DNA of 64,000 nucleotides from the NCBI RefSeq assembly GCF_007859315.1, contig NZ_VOHA01000033.1, forward strand, positions 1-64,000. Reading direction: 5' to 3'. The position numbers were made by a program, and so were the translations under genes. Under the pieces are notes generated by a model. That model saw nothing but the letters and a program-made list of their open reading frames with translations. It searched no databases and was not told where the DNA came from. Positions 1-8,916 of the stretch are shown piece after piece (position 1 is the first letter of the stretch; the number at the start of each line of letters is the position of its first letter). This DNA is from Reyranella sp. CPCC 100927 (lineage in GTDB: Bacteria > Pseudomonadota > Alphaproteobacteria > Reyranellales > Reyranellaceae).

Positions 1-52
1 GCCACGACGGCGACGCAGGAGATCCTTCCCGCCGTTTATCGTAAGTTAGCGC
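1..52. other. Window edge, no supported gene
   Basis: One plus-strand frame is open from base 1 through about base 243. It has no start in the window and runs across a repeat fragment and antisense to the TetR gene, so it could be the tail of an upstream gene but I cannot support that. Confidence 0.2.
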
Positions 53-736
53 CTATGGGCGTCCCACCCGCAGGGGAGCGGCAGGCTGGGTCGCTCCGCG
101 CTTCGTCATGGGTGCGTGCGAACGGGACGCCCGCGCTCCCAGGAGGCCATCCCAGGCCCCCATGGCGCAATCGACGATCTCGTTCAGGGCAGCGCGCGAT
201 GCACCATCACGCGCTTGCAGGGAAAGTCCGTTCAGCACCGTGACGTAGAACGTCGCCGCCGCATCGACCGCGAACTGGCGGGGCAGTTCTCCGTCGTCAA
301 CGCCGCGCTGGAGACGCTGGCGCACCCCGTCGAGCATGGCGGACCGGTACTCCGCGAGATGTCGCCGCACAGGCTCGCTTTCCTCGCTGCAATTCACGGC
401 GCCCAGCACGACGAAACAGCCATGCGGCTTGCCGGGCTGCGTGAACCGTTCGGCCGCCGCGCGCAACATGGCCTCGATGGCAGCGCGCGCCGTCGGTGCC
501 TCGGTCAGGACGCGTCGCGCGCCAACACCTTCGGTCGTCTTGTAGAGCGCGACAGCCTCGCGGAACAACGCTTCCTTGCAGCCGAAAGCGGCGTAAAGGC
601 TCGGCGAACTGATGCCCATGGCCGCCGTGAGATCGGACAACGAGGTGGCTTCGTACCCCCGCTTCCAGAACAGATCCATGGCCTGACGCAGCGCCGCCGT
701 ACGATCAAAACTGCGTGGACGGCCGCGTTCCGCCAT
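53..736 (-). CDS. TetR/AcrR family transcriptional regulator
   Basis: About 227 aa starting at [12 protein letters not shown]. This ATG has an AAGGA-type ribosome site about 7 bases upstream; an in-frame start 30 bases further up is less likely. The N-terminal helix-turn-helix (about residues 10-60, with [20 protein letters not shown]) is typical of TetR, and the C-terminal half is a ligand-binding helical domain. Members of the family repress a neighbouring gene until a small ligand binds. The divergent glutathione transferase gene, 151 bases away, is the likely target. The last 30 or so residues are low-complexity and are encoded by a fragment of a palindromic repeat (bases 124-147), so the native protein probably ended earlier. 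The ligand is unknown. Confidence 0.85.
   Translation of the reverse strand: MAERGRPRSFDRTAALRQAMDLFWKRGYEATSLSDLTAAMGISSPSLYAAFGCKEALFREAVALYKTTEGVGARRVLTEAPTARAAIEAMLRAAAERFTQPGKPHGCFVVLGAVNCSEESEPVRRHLAEYRSAMLDGVRQRLQRGVDDGELPRQFAVDAAATFYVTVLNGLSLQARDGASRAALNEIVDCAMGAWDGLLGARASRSHAPMTKRGATQPAAPLRVGRP
124..147. repeat. Half copy of repeat family R1
   Basis: These bases match the right arm of the full R1 elements at 12275-12356 and 19343-19427 (shared core GCCCGCGCTCCCAGG). The left arm is absent or too degraded to recognise. The fragment lies inside the 3' end of the TetR gene. Confidence 0.6.
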
Positions 737-887
737 CCTGATTTCCTTTCTGTGACGATCGATCAATAAATCGGTTGACAGGCCGGTGCAAGCGCGGGAT
801 TGATTTCTGTAGCGATCGGCATGGAATGCCTCGGAGATGGCAACCGGCCGGCACGCGATGCAGCAGCTATCGTCGGTGGAGGGATTG
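737..887. promoter_or_regulatory. Divergent control region TetR / GST
   Basis: This 151-base gap must hold both promoters. A perfect TTGACA box lies at 775-780 on the plus strand. The best -10 partner (ATTGAT, 799-804, 18-base spacer) is poor. A short CGAT-N6-ATCG symmetry at 760-773 next to the TTGACA is a weak operator candidate. The GST ribosome site GGAGG is at 877-881. Confidence 0.3.
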
Positions 888-1604
888 ATGATCGATCTTT
901 ATGGCATGGGCAGCCCGAACGTGGTGAAGATCTACTTGGCATTGGAGGAGATGAAGCTCCCCTACAAGGTGATCCCGATCGACGTGTTCGGCGGCGCCCA
1001 GTTCAAGCCGGAATTCACCAAGCTCAATCCCAGCGCCAAGGTGCCGGTGATCGTCGACCATGAAGGCCCCGGCGGGCGGCCCTATACGGTCTTCGAGTCC
1101 GGTGCGATCCTGATCTACCTTGCCGACAAGACCAGCCAGTTCCTGCCCAAGGATGGCGTCGCGCGCTATGACGCGCTGCAGTGGACGATGGTGCAGATGA
1201 CGGGCGTCGGGCCGATGTTCGGTCAGCTGGTGCACTTCATGCGCTTCGCGCCCAAGGGCAACGACTACGCGGTCGATCGCTACCGCACGCAGGTGCGGCG
1301 CGTCCTCGACGTCCTGGAGCAGCGCTTGAGTGCAGCGCCGTGGCTGGGCGGTGCCGACTATTCGATCGCCGACATTGCGACCTTCCCCTGGGCCCGCGGG
1401 GTGGGCATGTTTCTCGGCAAGGCGGCCGAACAGGACTATCCCAAGCTGATGGCCTGGGTCGCCGCGATCGCCTCGCGACCCGCTGTCGTCAAAGCCCTGG
1501 CCGCGGTCGAGGATGTGCGAACAAAGACGACGGCCTTCGACAAGGCGGCGCCGGAGATGCTCGACAAGATCTTTGGTCGCGGCGCCCACTCGGCGGCAGC
1601 CTAG
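888..1604 (+). CDS. Glutathione S-transferase family protein
   Basis: A 238-aa protein starting at [21 protein letters not shown]. The start at 888 is chosen because GGAGG lies 6 bases upstream; an in-frame ATG at 837 lacks this. The N-terminal thioredoxin-like domain (about residues 1-85) contains the cis-proline segment KVPVIVD and the [10 protein letters not shown] glutathione-binding motif. The C-terminal helical domain carries the [17 protein letters not shown] motif of GSTs. It should conjugate glutathione to electrophiles or act as a glutathione-dependent reductase or isomerase in the cytosol; the substrate is unknown. It is divergent from a TetR gene and followed by a glutathionyl-hydroquinone reductase, which suggests handling of quinones or aromatic electrophiles. 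Confidence 0.9.
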   Translation: MIDLYGMGSPNVVKIYLALEEMKLPYKVIPIDVFGGAQFKPEFTKLNPSAKVPVIVDHEGPGGRPYTVFESGAILIYLADKTSQFLPKDGVARYDALQWTMVQMTGVGPMFGQLVHFMRFAPKGNDYAVDRYRTQVRRVLDVLEQRLSAAPWLGGADYSIADIATFPWARGVGMFLGKAAEQDYPKLMAWVAAIASRPAVVKALAAVEDVRTKTTAFDKAAPEMLDKIFGRGAHSAAA

Positions 1605-1628
1605 CGCACGCATTCCAACAGCCAGTGC

Positions 1629-1658
1629 GATGCCCGTGATCCTGCGATCGCGGGCATC
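1629..1658. terminator. 13-bp hairpin between GST and hydroquinone reductase genes
   Basis: GATGCCCG-T-GATC pairs with GATC-G-CGGGCATC around a CTGC loop. This gives 13 base pairs including one T-G wobble. No T-run follows, so it may be a factor-dependent terminator, an attenuator or an mRNA-stabilising structure rather than a classic terminator. Confidence 0.4.
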
Positions 1659-1679
1659 AGCGTTCGTATGGAGGTTGCC

Positions 1680-2648
1680 ATGGGTGTTCTGATCGACGGC
1701 GTCTGGCGAGCCCAGGAGGAACTGCCCCAGGAGATCGGCCCGTCGGGCGAATTCAAGCGTGCCGACAGCCGGTTCCGCGATCGTATCTCCGCCGATGGCG
1801 CCACCGGGTTCAAGGCCGAAGCCGGTCGCTATCATCTCTACGCCGCCTACGGCTGCCCCTGGGCCCATCGCACCTTGATATACCGGGCCCTGAAACGCCT
1901 GGAGGGCGCCATCAGCGTGGCCTACTCCACCGGCATGGACGATGAAGGCTGGGCCTTCGGCACGCGCCCTGACCTGCCCGAAAGCACGCCCGATCCGGTC
2001 AACGGCTTCCATCACCTGCACCAGGCCTACACGGCATCGGATGGGCACTACACCGGCAAGGTCACGGTGCCGACGCTGTGGGACACGCACACCAGGCGCA
2101 TCGTCAACAACGAGTCGTCCGACATCATTCGCATGTTGAACAGCGCGTTCGACCATATCGCGAATGACGACACGGACTTCTATCCGGCGCCGCTGCGGGC
2201 CGAGATCGACCACGTCAACGACTTCGTGTACGAACGGATCAACAACGGCGTCTATCGTTGCGGCTTCGCGCGTTCGCAGGCGGCCTACGATGCGGCTTAC
2301 GACACGCTGTTCGAAGCTCTGGACGAGCTCGAGGCCCGCCTCGGCCGGCAGCGCTATCTGGTCGGCAGACAAATCACCGAGGCCGACTGGCGCCTGTTCC
2401 CGACCCTGGTACGCTTCGACGTGGCCTACTTCCCGCTGTTCAAATGCAACCGGCAGCGGATCGCCGACTATCCCAACCTGTCGGGCTACATGCGCGAGCT
2501 CTACCAGGTCCCCGGCATCGCCGCGACCGTGAAGCCGCGCCACTACATCGCCAACTACTGGTCGATCGGACGCCTGAACCCCACCGGCATCATCCCCAAG
2601 GGCACGCCGGTCGACTACACGGCCCCGCACGACCGGGCGAGGCTGTGA
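1680..2648 (+). CDS. Glutathionyl-hydroquinone reductase (Xi-class GST)
   Basis: A 322-aa protein. The ATG at 1680 is preceded by GGAGG at 1670-1674; the upstream in-frame ATG overlaps that ribosome site. The Xi-class signature YGCPWAHR places the catalytic cysteine at about residue 59. Downstream are the VPTLWD cis-proline segment and NNESSDIIRM glutathione-site motif, and the helical domain has the class-specific EADWRLFPTLVRFD and CNRQRIADYPNL blocks. Enzymes of this class use glutathione to reduce glutathionyl-hydroquinones back to hydroquinones in the cytosol. The length matches the family (about 320-330 aa). It follows a GST in the same direction, so the pair may act in series on quinone adducts. 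Confidence 0.93.
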   Translation: MGVLIDGVWRAQEELPQEIGPSGEFKRADSRFRDRISADGATGFKAEAGRYHLYAAYGCPWAHRTLIYRALKRLEGAISVAYSTGMDDEGWAFGTRPDLPESTPDPVNGFHHLHQAYTASDGHYTGKVTVPTLWDTHTRRIVNNESSDIIRMLNSAFDHIANDDTDFYPAPLRAEIDHVNDFVYERINNGVYRCGFARSQAAYDAAYDTLFEALDELEARLGRQRYLVGRQITEADWRLFPTLVRFDVAYFPLFKCNRQRIADYPNLSGYMRELYQVPGIAATVKPRHYIANYWSIGRLNPTGIIPKGTPVDYTAPHDRARL

Positions 2649-2659
2649 GGACCTGAATC

Positions 2660-2687
2660 CTTTCCCCCGCCTGCGGGGGGAGAAAGG
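2660..2687. repeat. Short hairpin of repeat family R4
   Basis: CTTTCCCCCGC and GCGGGGGGAGAAAG form a GC-rich hairpin in the gap after the hydroquinone reductase gene. It resembles the arms of the larger R4 elements at 51937, 56646 and 63690. It may also act as a terminator. Confidence 0.5.
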
Positions 2688-2772
2688 TAAGGCAACAAAC
2701 TTGTGGTACCCACCGACAGGTCTCACTACTCTGACCGCCTGTCGCAGACGCCTGTGTCTGGAGGTACCGGCC

Positions 2773-4365
2773 ATGATCCGTCGTCGTACGTTTGCTTCGT
2801 CCCTGCTGGCAGCCCCGGCCATCTGGCCCCTGCGCGATGCCCTGGCCCAGACACCGCGCGATACGCTGGTCATGGCGGCGCAGCTCGACGACATCATCAG
2901 CCTCGACCCGCACGAGTCGTTCGAGTTCAAAGGCAACGAGACGACCACCAACATCTACGAAAAGCTGCTGACGACGCACAACACGGCGCCGGACAAGATC
3001 GTGGGCGAACTCGCCGAGTCGTGGGAGGTCTCATCCGACAGCCTCACCCATACCTTCCGCCTCAAGACAGGGCGCAAGTTCGCCAGCGGCAACCCCATCA
3101 CCGCCAAGGATGCCGAATACTCGCTGCGCCGCGCCGTGACCTTGAACAAGACGCCGGCCTTCATCCTCACGCAGTTCGGCCTCAATGCGCAGAACGCCAC
3201 GCAGATGATCCGCGCCACCGACGAGCGCACCGTGGTGATCACCATCGGCGAGCCGATTTCACCAAGCTTCTTCCACTACTGCCTGTCGGCCAACGTCGGC
3301 GCCATCGTCGACAGTAAGATCGTCGAGGCCAACAAGCAGGGCGACGATTGGGGCAACGGCTGGCTCAAGACCCATTCGGCCGGATCCGGTCCGTATACGC
3401 TGCGCGCCTGGCGCGCGTCGGAGACGGTCACGCTGGAGGCCAATCCTCACTACCCGGGAAAGGTCCAGAACCGTCGGGTGGTTACCCGACACGTCGCCGA
3501 GCCGGCAAGTCAGCTATTGCTGCTGCAGCGCGGCGATGTCGATATCGCGCGCAATCTCGGACCCGACCAGCTGAAGTCGCTGGCCAGCGATTCAGCCTAC
3601 AAGGTGCAGCGTTCGCGCAAGGCGGCCGTGATTTATATGTGCATGAACCAGCGCCATCCCGAGCTGGCCAAGCCGAAGGTGCGCGAAGCGTTGAAATTCG
3701 CGATCGACTACGACGCCATTCAGCGCAACATCGTCTCGACCACCTACGACGTCCATCAGGCTTTCCTGCCGCTGGGCTTCCTGGGGGCAATCGACGACAA
3801 GCCTTTCCGCTTCGATCCGGCCCGCGCCAAGGCCCTGCTCGCCGAAGCCGGCCTGCCCAACGGCTTCACCGTCACGCTCGACTACAGCCACATCCAGCCC
3901 TGGGCGGATATCGCCCAGGCCATCCAGGCGACCTTCGCCCAGGTCGGCGTCAAGCTCACCTTGCAGCCGGGCGAACAGCGCCAGGTCATCACCCGCATGC
4001 GGGCGCGCCAGCACGAGATGCTGATGCTGTACTGGTCGCCCGATTACATGGACCCGCACAGCAACACCGAGGCCTTCGTCTCCAACCCGGACAACAGCGA
4101 CAATGCACGCGCCAAGACCCTGGCGTGGCGCAATTCCTGGAGCGTGCCCGAGCTCAACGCCAAGGTGGCAGCGGCGGTGCGTGAACGCGACGCCGAGAAA
4201 CGGGCCGAAATGTATATCGAACTGCAGCGCGAGCATCAGCGCTCGTCGCCCTTCATGATCCTGCTGCAGGCGATCGAAGTGGCCGCCATGCGCGCCAGTG
4301 TCAGCGGACTCGATATCGGCCCCATCAACGACCGCATCTACTACCGCGAGACGACAAAGACCTGA
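2773..4365 (+). CDS. ABC transporter substrate-binding protein, peptide/nickel (family 5) type
   Basis: A 530-aa periplasmic binding protein of the DppA/OppA/GsiB family. The start at 2773 follows GGAGG at 2760-2764. It opens with a twin-arginine-like export signal (MIRRRTF, a hydrophobic stretch, then ALAQ, so cleavage near residue 26). The mature part shows family-5 features such as SLDPHESFEF near the N-terminus, a LAESWEVSSDSLTHTFRL strand and a C-terminal lobe with repeated hydrophobic segments. It captures a peptide-like ligand and delivers it to the permeases encoded directly downstream. Dipeptide, opine or glutathione are all possible; the glutathione enzymes just upstream make the last worth considering. 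Confidence 0.9.
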   Translation: MIRRRTFASSLLAAPAIWPLRDALAQTPRDTLVMAAQLDDIISLDPHESFEFKGNETTTNIYEKLLTTHNTAPDKIVGELAESWEVSSDSLTHTFRLKTGRKFASGNPITAKDAEYSLRRAVTLNKTPAFILTQFGLNAQNATQMIRATDERTVVITIGEPISPSFFHYCLSANVGAIVDSKIVEANKQGDDWGNGWLKTHSAGSGPYTLRAWRASETVTLEANPHYPGKVQNRRVVTRHVAEPASQLLLLQRGDVDIARNLGPDQLKSLASDSAYKVQRSRKAAVIYMCMNQRHPELAKPKVREALKFAIDYDAIQRNIVSTTYDVHQAFLPLGFLGAIDDKPFRFDPARAKALLAEAGLPNGFTVTLDYSHIQPWADIAQAIQATFAQVGVKLTLQPGEQRQVITRMRARQHEMLMLYWSPDYMDPHSNTEAFVSNPDNSDNARAKTLAWRNSWSVPELNAKVAAAVRERDAEKRAEMYIELQREHQRSSPFMILLQAIEVAAMRASVSGLDIGPINDRIYYRETTKT

Positions 4366-4381
4366 TCGGCGCGGCAAGCGC

Positions 4382-5398
4382 ATGCGGCGCACGCGACTCG
4401 CCTCGTTCGGCGGCTGGCTGGTCACCCTGCCGCTCACGCTCCTGGGTCTGCTGCTGGTCACGTTCCTGATCGGCCGGGTGATGCCGATCGACCCGGTGAT
4501 CGCCATCGTCGGCGACCAGGCGTCAGCCGATGTCTATGAGCGCGTGCGCCTGGAGCTGGGCCTCGACCGGCCGCTCTACGAACAGTTCTTCCGCTATTGC
4601 ACAGCGATCCTGTCGGGCAATTTCGGTCGCTCGGTGATGACCTCCCGACCGGTCCTCGAGGACATCACCCGCTTCTTCCCGGCTACCCTGGAACTGGCCA
4701 CCATCGCCACCATCCTGGGCGTCGCCGCCGGCATACCGGCGGGCGTTCTGGCCGCCGTCCGCCAGGGCGGCAAGATCGACCAGGCGATCCGGTTCCTCAC
4801 CTTGATCGGGCACTCGGTTCCTGTCTTCGTGCTGGGCCTGGTCGGCCTGCTGGTCTTCTACGCCAAACTTCATCTTGTGCCTGGCCCCGGGCGCATCAAC
4901 GTGGCGTTCGACGACATCGTGACGCCGGTCACTGGCATGCTGCTGATCGATTCGGCGATGCAGGGCGAGTGGGAGGTGTTCCGCGACGCCGTTGGCCACA
5001 TCCTGCTGCCGGCCGGTGTGCTGGCTTACTTTTCGCTGGCCTACATTGCCCGCATGACCCGCGCTTTCATGCTCGAACAGCTGCGCCAGGAATACATCAC
5101 CACGGCGCGTGTCAAAGGCATGTCCGAGGCGCGCGTGGTATGGCGCCATGCCTTCGGCAACATCACCGTGCCGTTGATCACAGTGATTGCCCTCTCCTAC
5201 GCCGGCCTGCTGGAGGGTTCGGTGTTGACCGAGACCATCTTCTCGTGGCCGGGCCTGGGCCAATATCTCACCGTCTCGCTGCTCAACGCCGACATGAACG
5301 CCGTCCTGGGCGCTACGCTGGTGGTCGGTGCCGTCTATCTCGGCCTCAACCTGGCATGCGATCTGATCTATCGCGTGGTCGACCCGAGGACGCGATGA
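4382..5398 (+). CDS. ABC transporter permease, DppB/OppB type
   Basis: A 338-aa inner-membrane permease. I place the start at 4382 (MRRTRLASFGGWLV), 16 bases after the binding-protein stop, because the longer in-frame alternative overlaps that gene. It has an N-terminal transmembrane segment, then a periplasmic region ending RLELGLDRPLYEQF, typical of DppB. Five more membrane segments follow, and the EAA-loop contact for the ATPase lies near QEYITTARVKGMSEARVVWRHAF. It pairs with the next permease to form the translocation channel. Its stop overlaps the next start (ATGA), indicating coupled translation. Confidence 0.92.
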   Translation: MRRTRLASFGGWLVTLPLTLLGLLLVTFLIGRVMPIDPVIAIVGDQASADVYERVRLELGLDRPLYEQFFRYCTAILSGNFGRSVMTSRPVLEDITRFFPATLELATIATILGVAAGIPAGVLAAVRQGGKIDQAIRFLTLIGHSVPVFVLGLVGLLVFYAKLHLVPGPGRINVAFDDIVTPVTGMLLIDSAMQGEWEVFRDAVGHILLPAGVLAYFSLAYIARMTRAFMLEQLRQEYITTARVKGMSEARVVWRHAFGNITVPLITVIALSYAGLLEGSVLTETIFSWPGLGQYLTVSLLNADMNAVLGATLVVGAVYLGLNLACDLIYRVVDPRTR

Positions 5399-6300
5399 GC
5401 CGCGCCGCCATCCTGCGCGCCTGGCTGGTCGCCGACACGCCAACCTCACGACGCCAGGCACGCCTGGGCCGGCTCTACCTGCAATGGCTGTCGTTCCGGG
5501 GCAATTGGCTGGCGGTCGCGGGCCTTGCGGTCTCGCTGGTGCTTATCATCGTGGCCATCGCGGCACCGCTGCTGGCGACGCATGATCCGGCGGCCCAGAA
5601 TCTCGACATCCGCCTGCGGCCGCCCGATGCGGCACACTGGTTCGGCACCGACGAACTGGGGCGCGACATCTACTCGCGCATCGTCTACGGCACGCGCATC
5701 ACCCTGGGCATGGTCGTCGCGGTGGTCATCCTGGTGGCGCCGTTCGGCCTCGTTGTCGGCTGCGCCGCGGGCTACATCGGCGGCTGGTTCGACCGCATCG
5801 TGATGCGATTCACCGACATCTTCATGGCCTTCCCGCGGCTTATCCTGGCGCTGGCGTTTGTGGCCGCGTTGGGGCCCGGCATCGAGAACGGCGTCATCGC
5901 CATCGCGCTCACCGCGTGGCCCGCCTATGCGCGACTGTCACGGGCCGAGACGCTGGCCATCCGCAATTCGGATTTCATCGCCGCCGTGCGCCTGCAGGGT
6001 GCGTCGACCGGGCGGCTCATCTTCGGCCATGTCGCGCCACTGTGCCTGTCGTCGGTCATCGCCCGCGTCACGCTGGACATGTCAGGCATCATCCTCACCG
6101 CGGCCGGCTTGGGCTTCCTCGGCCTGGGCGCGACGCCGCCATCGCCCGAGTGGGGTGCCATGATCTCCACCGGCCGTCGCTTCATCCTCGAACAATGGTG
6201 GGTGGCGACGATGCCGGGTATCGCGATCTTTGTCGCCAGCCTCGGATTCAACCTGCTGGGCGACGGCTTGCGCGACGTGCTCGACCCGAAGCAGACCTGA
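5395..6300 (+). CDS. ABC transporter permease, DppC/OppC type
   Basis: A 301-aa second permease of the importer, starting at the ATG within the ATGA overlap at 5395. The DppC-type N-terminus has one membrane segment (about residues 40-62), then the family motif HWFGTDELGRDIYSRIVYG, then five membrane segments. The EAA loop lies around FIAAVRLQGASTGRLIFGHV. It forms the heterodimeric channel with the preceding gene product. It overlaps the ATPase gene by one base (TGATG). Confidence 0.93.
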   Translation: MSRAAILRAWLVADTPTSRRQARLGRLYLQWLSFRGNWLAVAGLAVSLVLIIVAIAAPLLATHDPAAQNLDIRLRPPDAAHWFGTDELGRDIYSRIVYGTRITLGMVVAVVILVAPFGLVVGCAAGYIGGWFDRIVMRFTDIFMAFPRLILALAFVAALGPGIENGVIAIALTAWPAYARLSRAETLAIRNSDFIAAVRLQGASTGRLIFGHVAPLCLSSVIARVTLDMSGIILTAAGLGFLGLGATPPSPEWGAMISTGRRFILEQWWVATMPGIAIFVASLGFNLLGDGLRDVLDPKQT

Positions 6301-7148
6301 TGGCTCAGCCGCCGCTCCTCTCGGTCCGCAACCTCTGTGTGCGTTTTGACACGCCGAGGGGGATCGTCGAGGCGGTGCGGGGCATCGATTTCGACGTCGG
6401 CCGCGAACGACTGGGCATCGTGGGCGAATCGGGATCGGGCAAGTCGGTGACGGGCCGCGCCACCCTGCGCCTGCTACCGGCATCGGCAACCGTCACCGCC
6501 GACCGGCTGGCCCTGGGCGACCTCGATCTCCTGGGTGCCGACGCGGCGGCGCTGCGCAGCGTGCGGGGTCGCCGTGTCTCCATGATCATGCAGGACCCCA
6601 AGTTCTCGCTCAATCCGGTCATGACCGTCGGCCGCCAGATCGCGGAAGCCTATCGCATGCATCACCGTGTCGGCCGCAGCGAGGCCCGGCGCCGTGCACT
6701 CGACATGCTGGCCGATGTGCGCATCCGGGATCCCGAGCACGTCTACGATCTCTATCCGCATGAAGTGTCGGGCGGCATGGGCCAGCGGGTCATGATCGCC
6801 ATGATGCTGATCCCCGAGCCGGACCTGCTGATCGCCGACGAGCCGACTTCGGCGCTCGACGTCACGGTATCGATGCAGGTGCTGGCCATTCTCGACGATC
6901 TCGTCACCCGCCGCGGCATGGGCCTGCTGTTCATCAGCCATGATCTCAACCTCGTCGCCTCGTTCTGTGATCGCGTGCTGGTCATGTATGGCGGACAGAT
7001 CATGGAGACGCTGCCGGCATCAGCCCTGCACCAGGCGACCCATCCCTATACCCGCGGACTCCTCGCCGCGCTGCCGACGATCGACACCGCCGGCCGCGAC
7101 CTGCCGGTGCTGACGCGCGATCCGGCCTGGCTGGCGACGCGCCGATGA
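6300..7148 (+). CDS. ABC transporter ATPase, DppD/OppD type
   Basis: A 282-aa nucleotide-binding subunit. It shows Walker A GESGSGKSVTGR, a signature motif variant VSGGMGQRVMIAMML, Walker [14 protein letters not shown] and a switch histidine in LLFISHDLNLV. The C-terminal TRGLLAALPTIDTAGRDLPVL is the oligopeptide/dipeptide ATPase tail, although the usual run of cysteines in that tail is absent. It powers the importer together with the next ATPase. Start and stop both overlap neighbours by 1-4 bases. Confidence 0.93.
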   Translation: MAQPPLLSVRNLCVRFDTPRGIVEAVRGIDFDVGRERLGIVGESGSGKSVTGRATLRLLPASATVTADRLALGDLDLLGADAAALRSVRGRRVSMIMQDPKFSLNPVMTVGRQIAEAYRMHHRVGRSEARRRALDMLADVRIRDPEHVYDLYPHEVSGGMGQRVMIAMMLIPEPDLLIADEPTSALDVTVSMQVLAILDDLVTRRGMGLLFISHDLNLVASFCDRVLVMYGGQIMETLPASALHQATHPYTRGLLAALPTIDTAGRDLPVLTRDPAWLATRR

Positions 7149-7894
7149 TCAGCGTCCGCCATCTCGATGTCAGCTTCGGCAACGTGCGGGCGGTCAGCGA
7201 CGTGTCGTTCACCGTGGCGGCCGGCGACATCTTTGGCCTGGTGGGCGAGTCAGGCTGCGGCAAGTCGACCCTGCTGCGCGTGCTGAGCGGGCTGAACCCG
7301 CACTGGACCGGCAGCATCGAAATCGCCGGGCGCGCGATCGGACCGATGCGCGATAAGGCCTTCTATCGCCAGGTGCAGATGGTGTTCCAGGACCCGTTCG
7401 GATCCCTGCACCCGCGTCACACGGTCGACCGTACCCTGGCCGAGCCGATCGCCATCCACGGACTGGACAATGCCGAGGCCCGCATCGCGCGCGCACTGGA
7501 TGACGTCGGGCTGGGTCCGCGCTTTCGCTTCCGCTACCCGCACCAGCTCTCTGGCGGCCAGCGTCAGCGCGTCGCCATCGCCCGCGCTCTGATCCTCGAG
7601 CCGTCGATCCTGCTGCTGGACGAACCGACATCGGCGCTCGACGTGTCGATCCAGGCCGAAGTGCTGAACCTTCTGGCCCGGTTGCGGACCGCCCGCGATC
7701 TGACCCTGATCCTGGTGAGCCACAACCTCGCCGTGGTGGCCCACCTCTGCAACAGGCTGGCAGTGATGCAGGGCGGCGCCATCGTCGAGGAGATGACCGT
7801 CGACGCATTGCGACACGGCGAGCCGTCGCACCCCTACTCGCGAGAATTGCTGCGCGCCAGCCTCGGGTATCACCGGGCCGCCGGCACAAGCTAG
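7145..7894 (+). CDS. ABC transporter ATPase, DppF/OppF type
   Basis: A 249-aa second ATPase of the peptide-type importer. It shows Walker [14 protein letters not shown]-loop [16 protein letters not shown], signature [15 protein letters not shown], Walker [13 protein letters not shown] and the H-loop LVSHNLAVV. The SLHPR segment is typical of DppF rather than DppD. This is the last gene of the five-gene importer operon. Its stop codon overlaps the stop of the convergent N-acetyltransferase gene (7891-7894). Confidence 0.93.
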   Translation: MISVRHLDVSFGNVRAVSDVSFTVAAGDIFGLVGESGCGKSTLLRVLSGLNPHWTGSIEIAGRAIGPMRDKAFYRQVQMVFQDPFGSLHPRHTVDRTLAEPIAIHGLDNAEARIARALDDVGLGPRFRFRYPHQLSGGQRQRVAIARALILEPSILLLDEPTSALDVSIQAEVLNLLARLRTARDLTLILVSHNLAVVAHLCNRLAVMQGGAIVEEMTVDALRHGEPSHPYSRELLRASLGYHRAAGTS

Positions 7895-8709
7895 CCCTTC
7901 AGGCGGGCCCAGACGTCATCGATCGTCACGGCGGAGGGCAACACAAGGCCGAAGAGCGAGTCCAGCACGGCGCCGAGTTCCACCGCGTTCGCAAGCTCCC
8001 GCCGTTCACTGGTACCATTGCGGTGGTGGGTGGTCAGCCGACGGTTGAAGAGCGCGTGCCGGCGATCGGCCACAGGCCGGGCGACAATGAGGTTGGTGAC
8101 GAAGTGCGACGACGGATGGGTCGAAAGAAAGTAGTTCAGGATCTCATAGTCGGCCTGGACCTGCTGCTGCAGATCGAAGCGATAGATGCTCGTCCAGGCG
8201 CCGCCGATCTTCGCCTGTAACGTGAACGCACCATCCGCCTCAACGAGGCGGCTCGCTTCCAGGGGTGTCTCTTGCTCGAGGCCGGCGACCAACCGCAGTG
8301 GCGCTGTCAATGTCATGCCACCGAACCCGACATCCGCAATGTAGGTCGTGCGATCAAGCTCGACACGCAGCAGCATGTGGCTGCGCGGCATCACGACATC
8401 GCCCGGCTGGTTCCAGACGACCCGCGCCACCAGCCCGGCCACGCGAAATCCCAGGGCCGCCAGCGCGTGGCTGAACAACAGGTTCTGCTCGTAGCAGTAG
8501 CCACCCCGGCCGCTTGACAGCAGCTTGCGCTGCAGAGCGGCCGGATCGAGCGCGACAGGACGGTTCAGGAACGGATCAAGATTCTCGAACGCAATGGCAC
8601 GCGGATGCAGGTCGTGCAGCGCGCGCAGCGTGTCCGGCGTTGCCGTCCGCGGCCCCCGGTAGCCGATCCGGCCCAGATAGGCGTCGAGGTCGAAAGCGGT
8701 GTCGTTCAT
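7891..8709 (-). CDS. nat: Arylamine N-acetyltransferase
   Basis: A 272-aa protein, the usual length for bacterial NATs. The catalytic triad is visible: Cys72 in RGGYCYEQN, His111 in RSHMLLRV and Asp126 in YIADVGFGG. The enzyme transfers acetyl (or another acyl) groups from CoA to arylamines and hydrazines in the cytosol. It is convergent with the peptide-type importer and divergent from the liv operon, so it is probably a single-gene unit. Its presence beside glutathione enzymes fits a local detoxification theme; that link is inference. Confidence 0.93.
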   Translation of the reverse strand: MNDTAFDLDAYLGRIGYRGPRTATPDTLRALHDLHPRAIAFENLDPFLNRPVALDPAALQRKLLSSGRGGYCYEQNLLFSHALAALGFRVAGLVARVVWNQPGDVVMPRSHMLLRVELDRTTYIADVGFGGMTLTAPLRLVAGLEQETPLEASRLVEADGAFTLQAKIGGAWTSIYRFDLQQQVQADYEILNYFLSTHPSSHFVTNLIVARPVADRRHALFNRRLTTHHRNGTSERRELANAVELGAVLDSLFGLVLPSAVTIDDVWARLKG

Positions 8710-8751
8710 GCGGTTTCCAGGCCATCGTGATCGGCTGTGACCAACCTGAAA

Positions 8752-8779
8752 TTGACAGGGTGTGCGCTGCCGCGATAAG
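8752..8779 (+). promoter_or_regulatory. Candidate promoter for livHMGF
   Basis: TTGACA at 8752-8757, a 16-base spacer, then GATAAG at 8774-8779 (four of six matches to the -10 consensus). It is about 140 bases upstream of livH in the gap divergent from nat. No other sigma-70-like pair in this 207-base gap looked as good. Confidence 0.4.
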
Positions 8780-8916
8780 GCCGATTAAGGATCCGCGATC
8801 AAAAAGACAAGCTTCGGGAGGCAGGGGTGTTCACGATCCGTCAAAGGGCTGGCCGGTGAGCTGCCGCCTGCCCGCTGCCCTTCCCTGTCCGCGCACGCCC
8901 TGCTAAGCAGCCCACC

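Noticed and set aside
55-243. Small plus-strand gene antisense to the TetR gene
   Set aside because: Composition is that of the R1 repeat and of a shadow frame, and no ribosome site is present.
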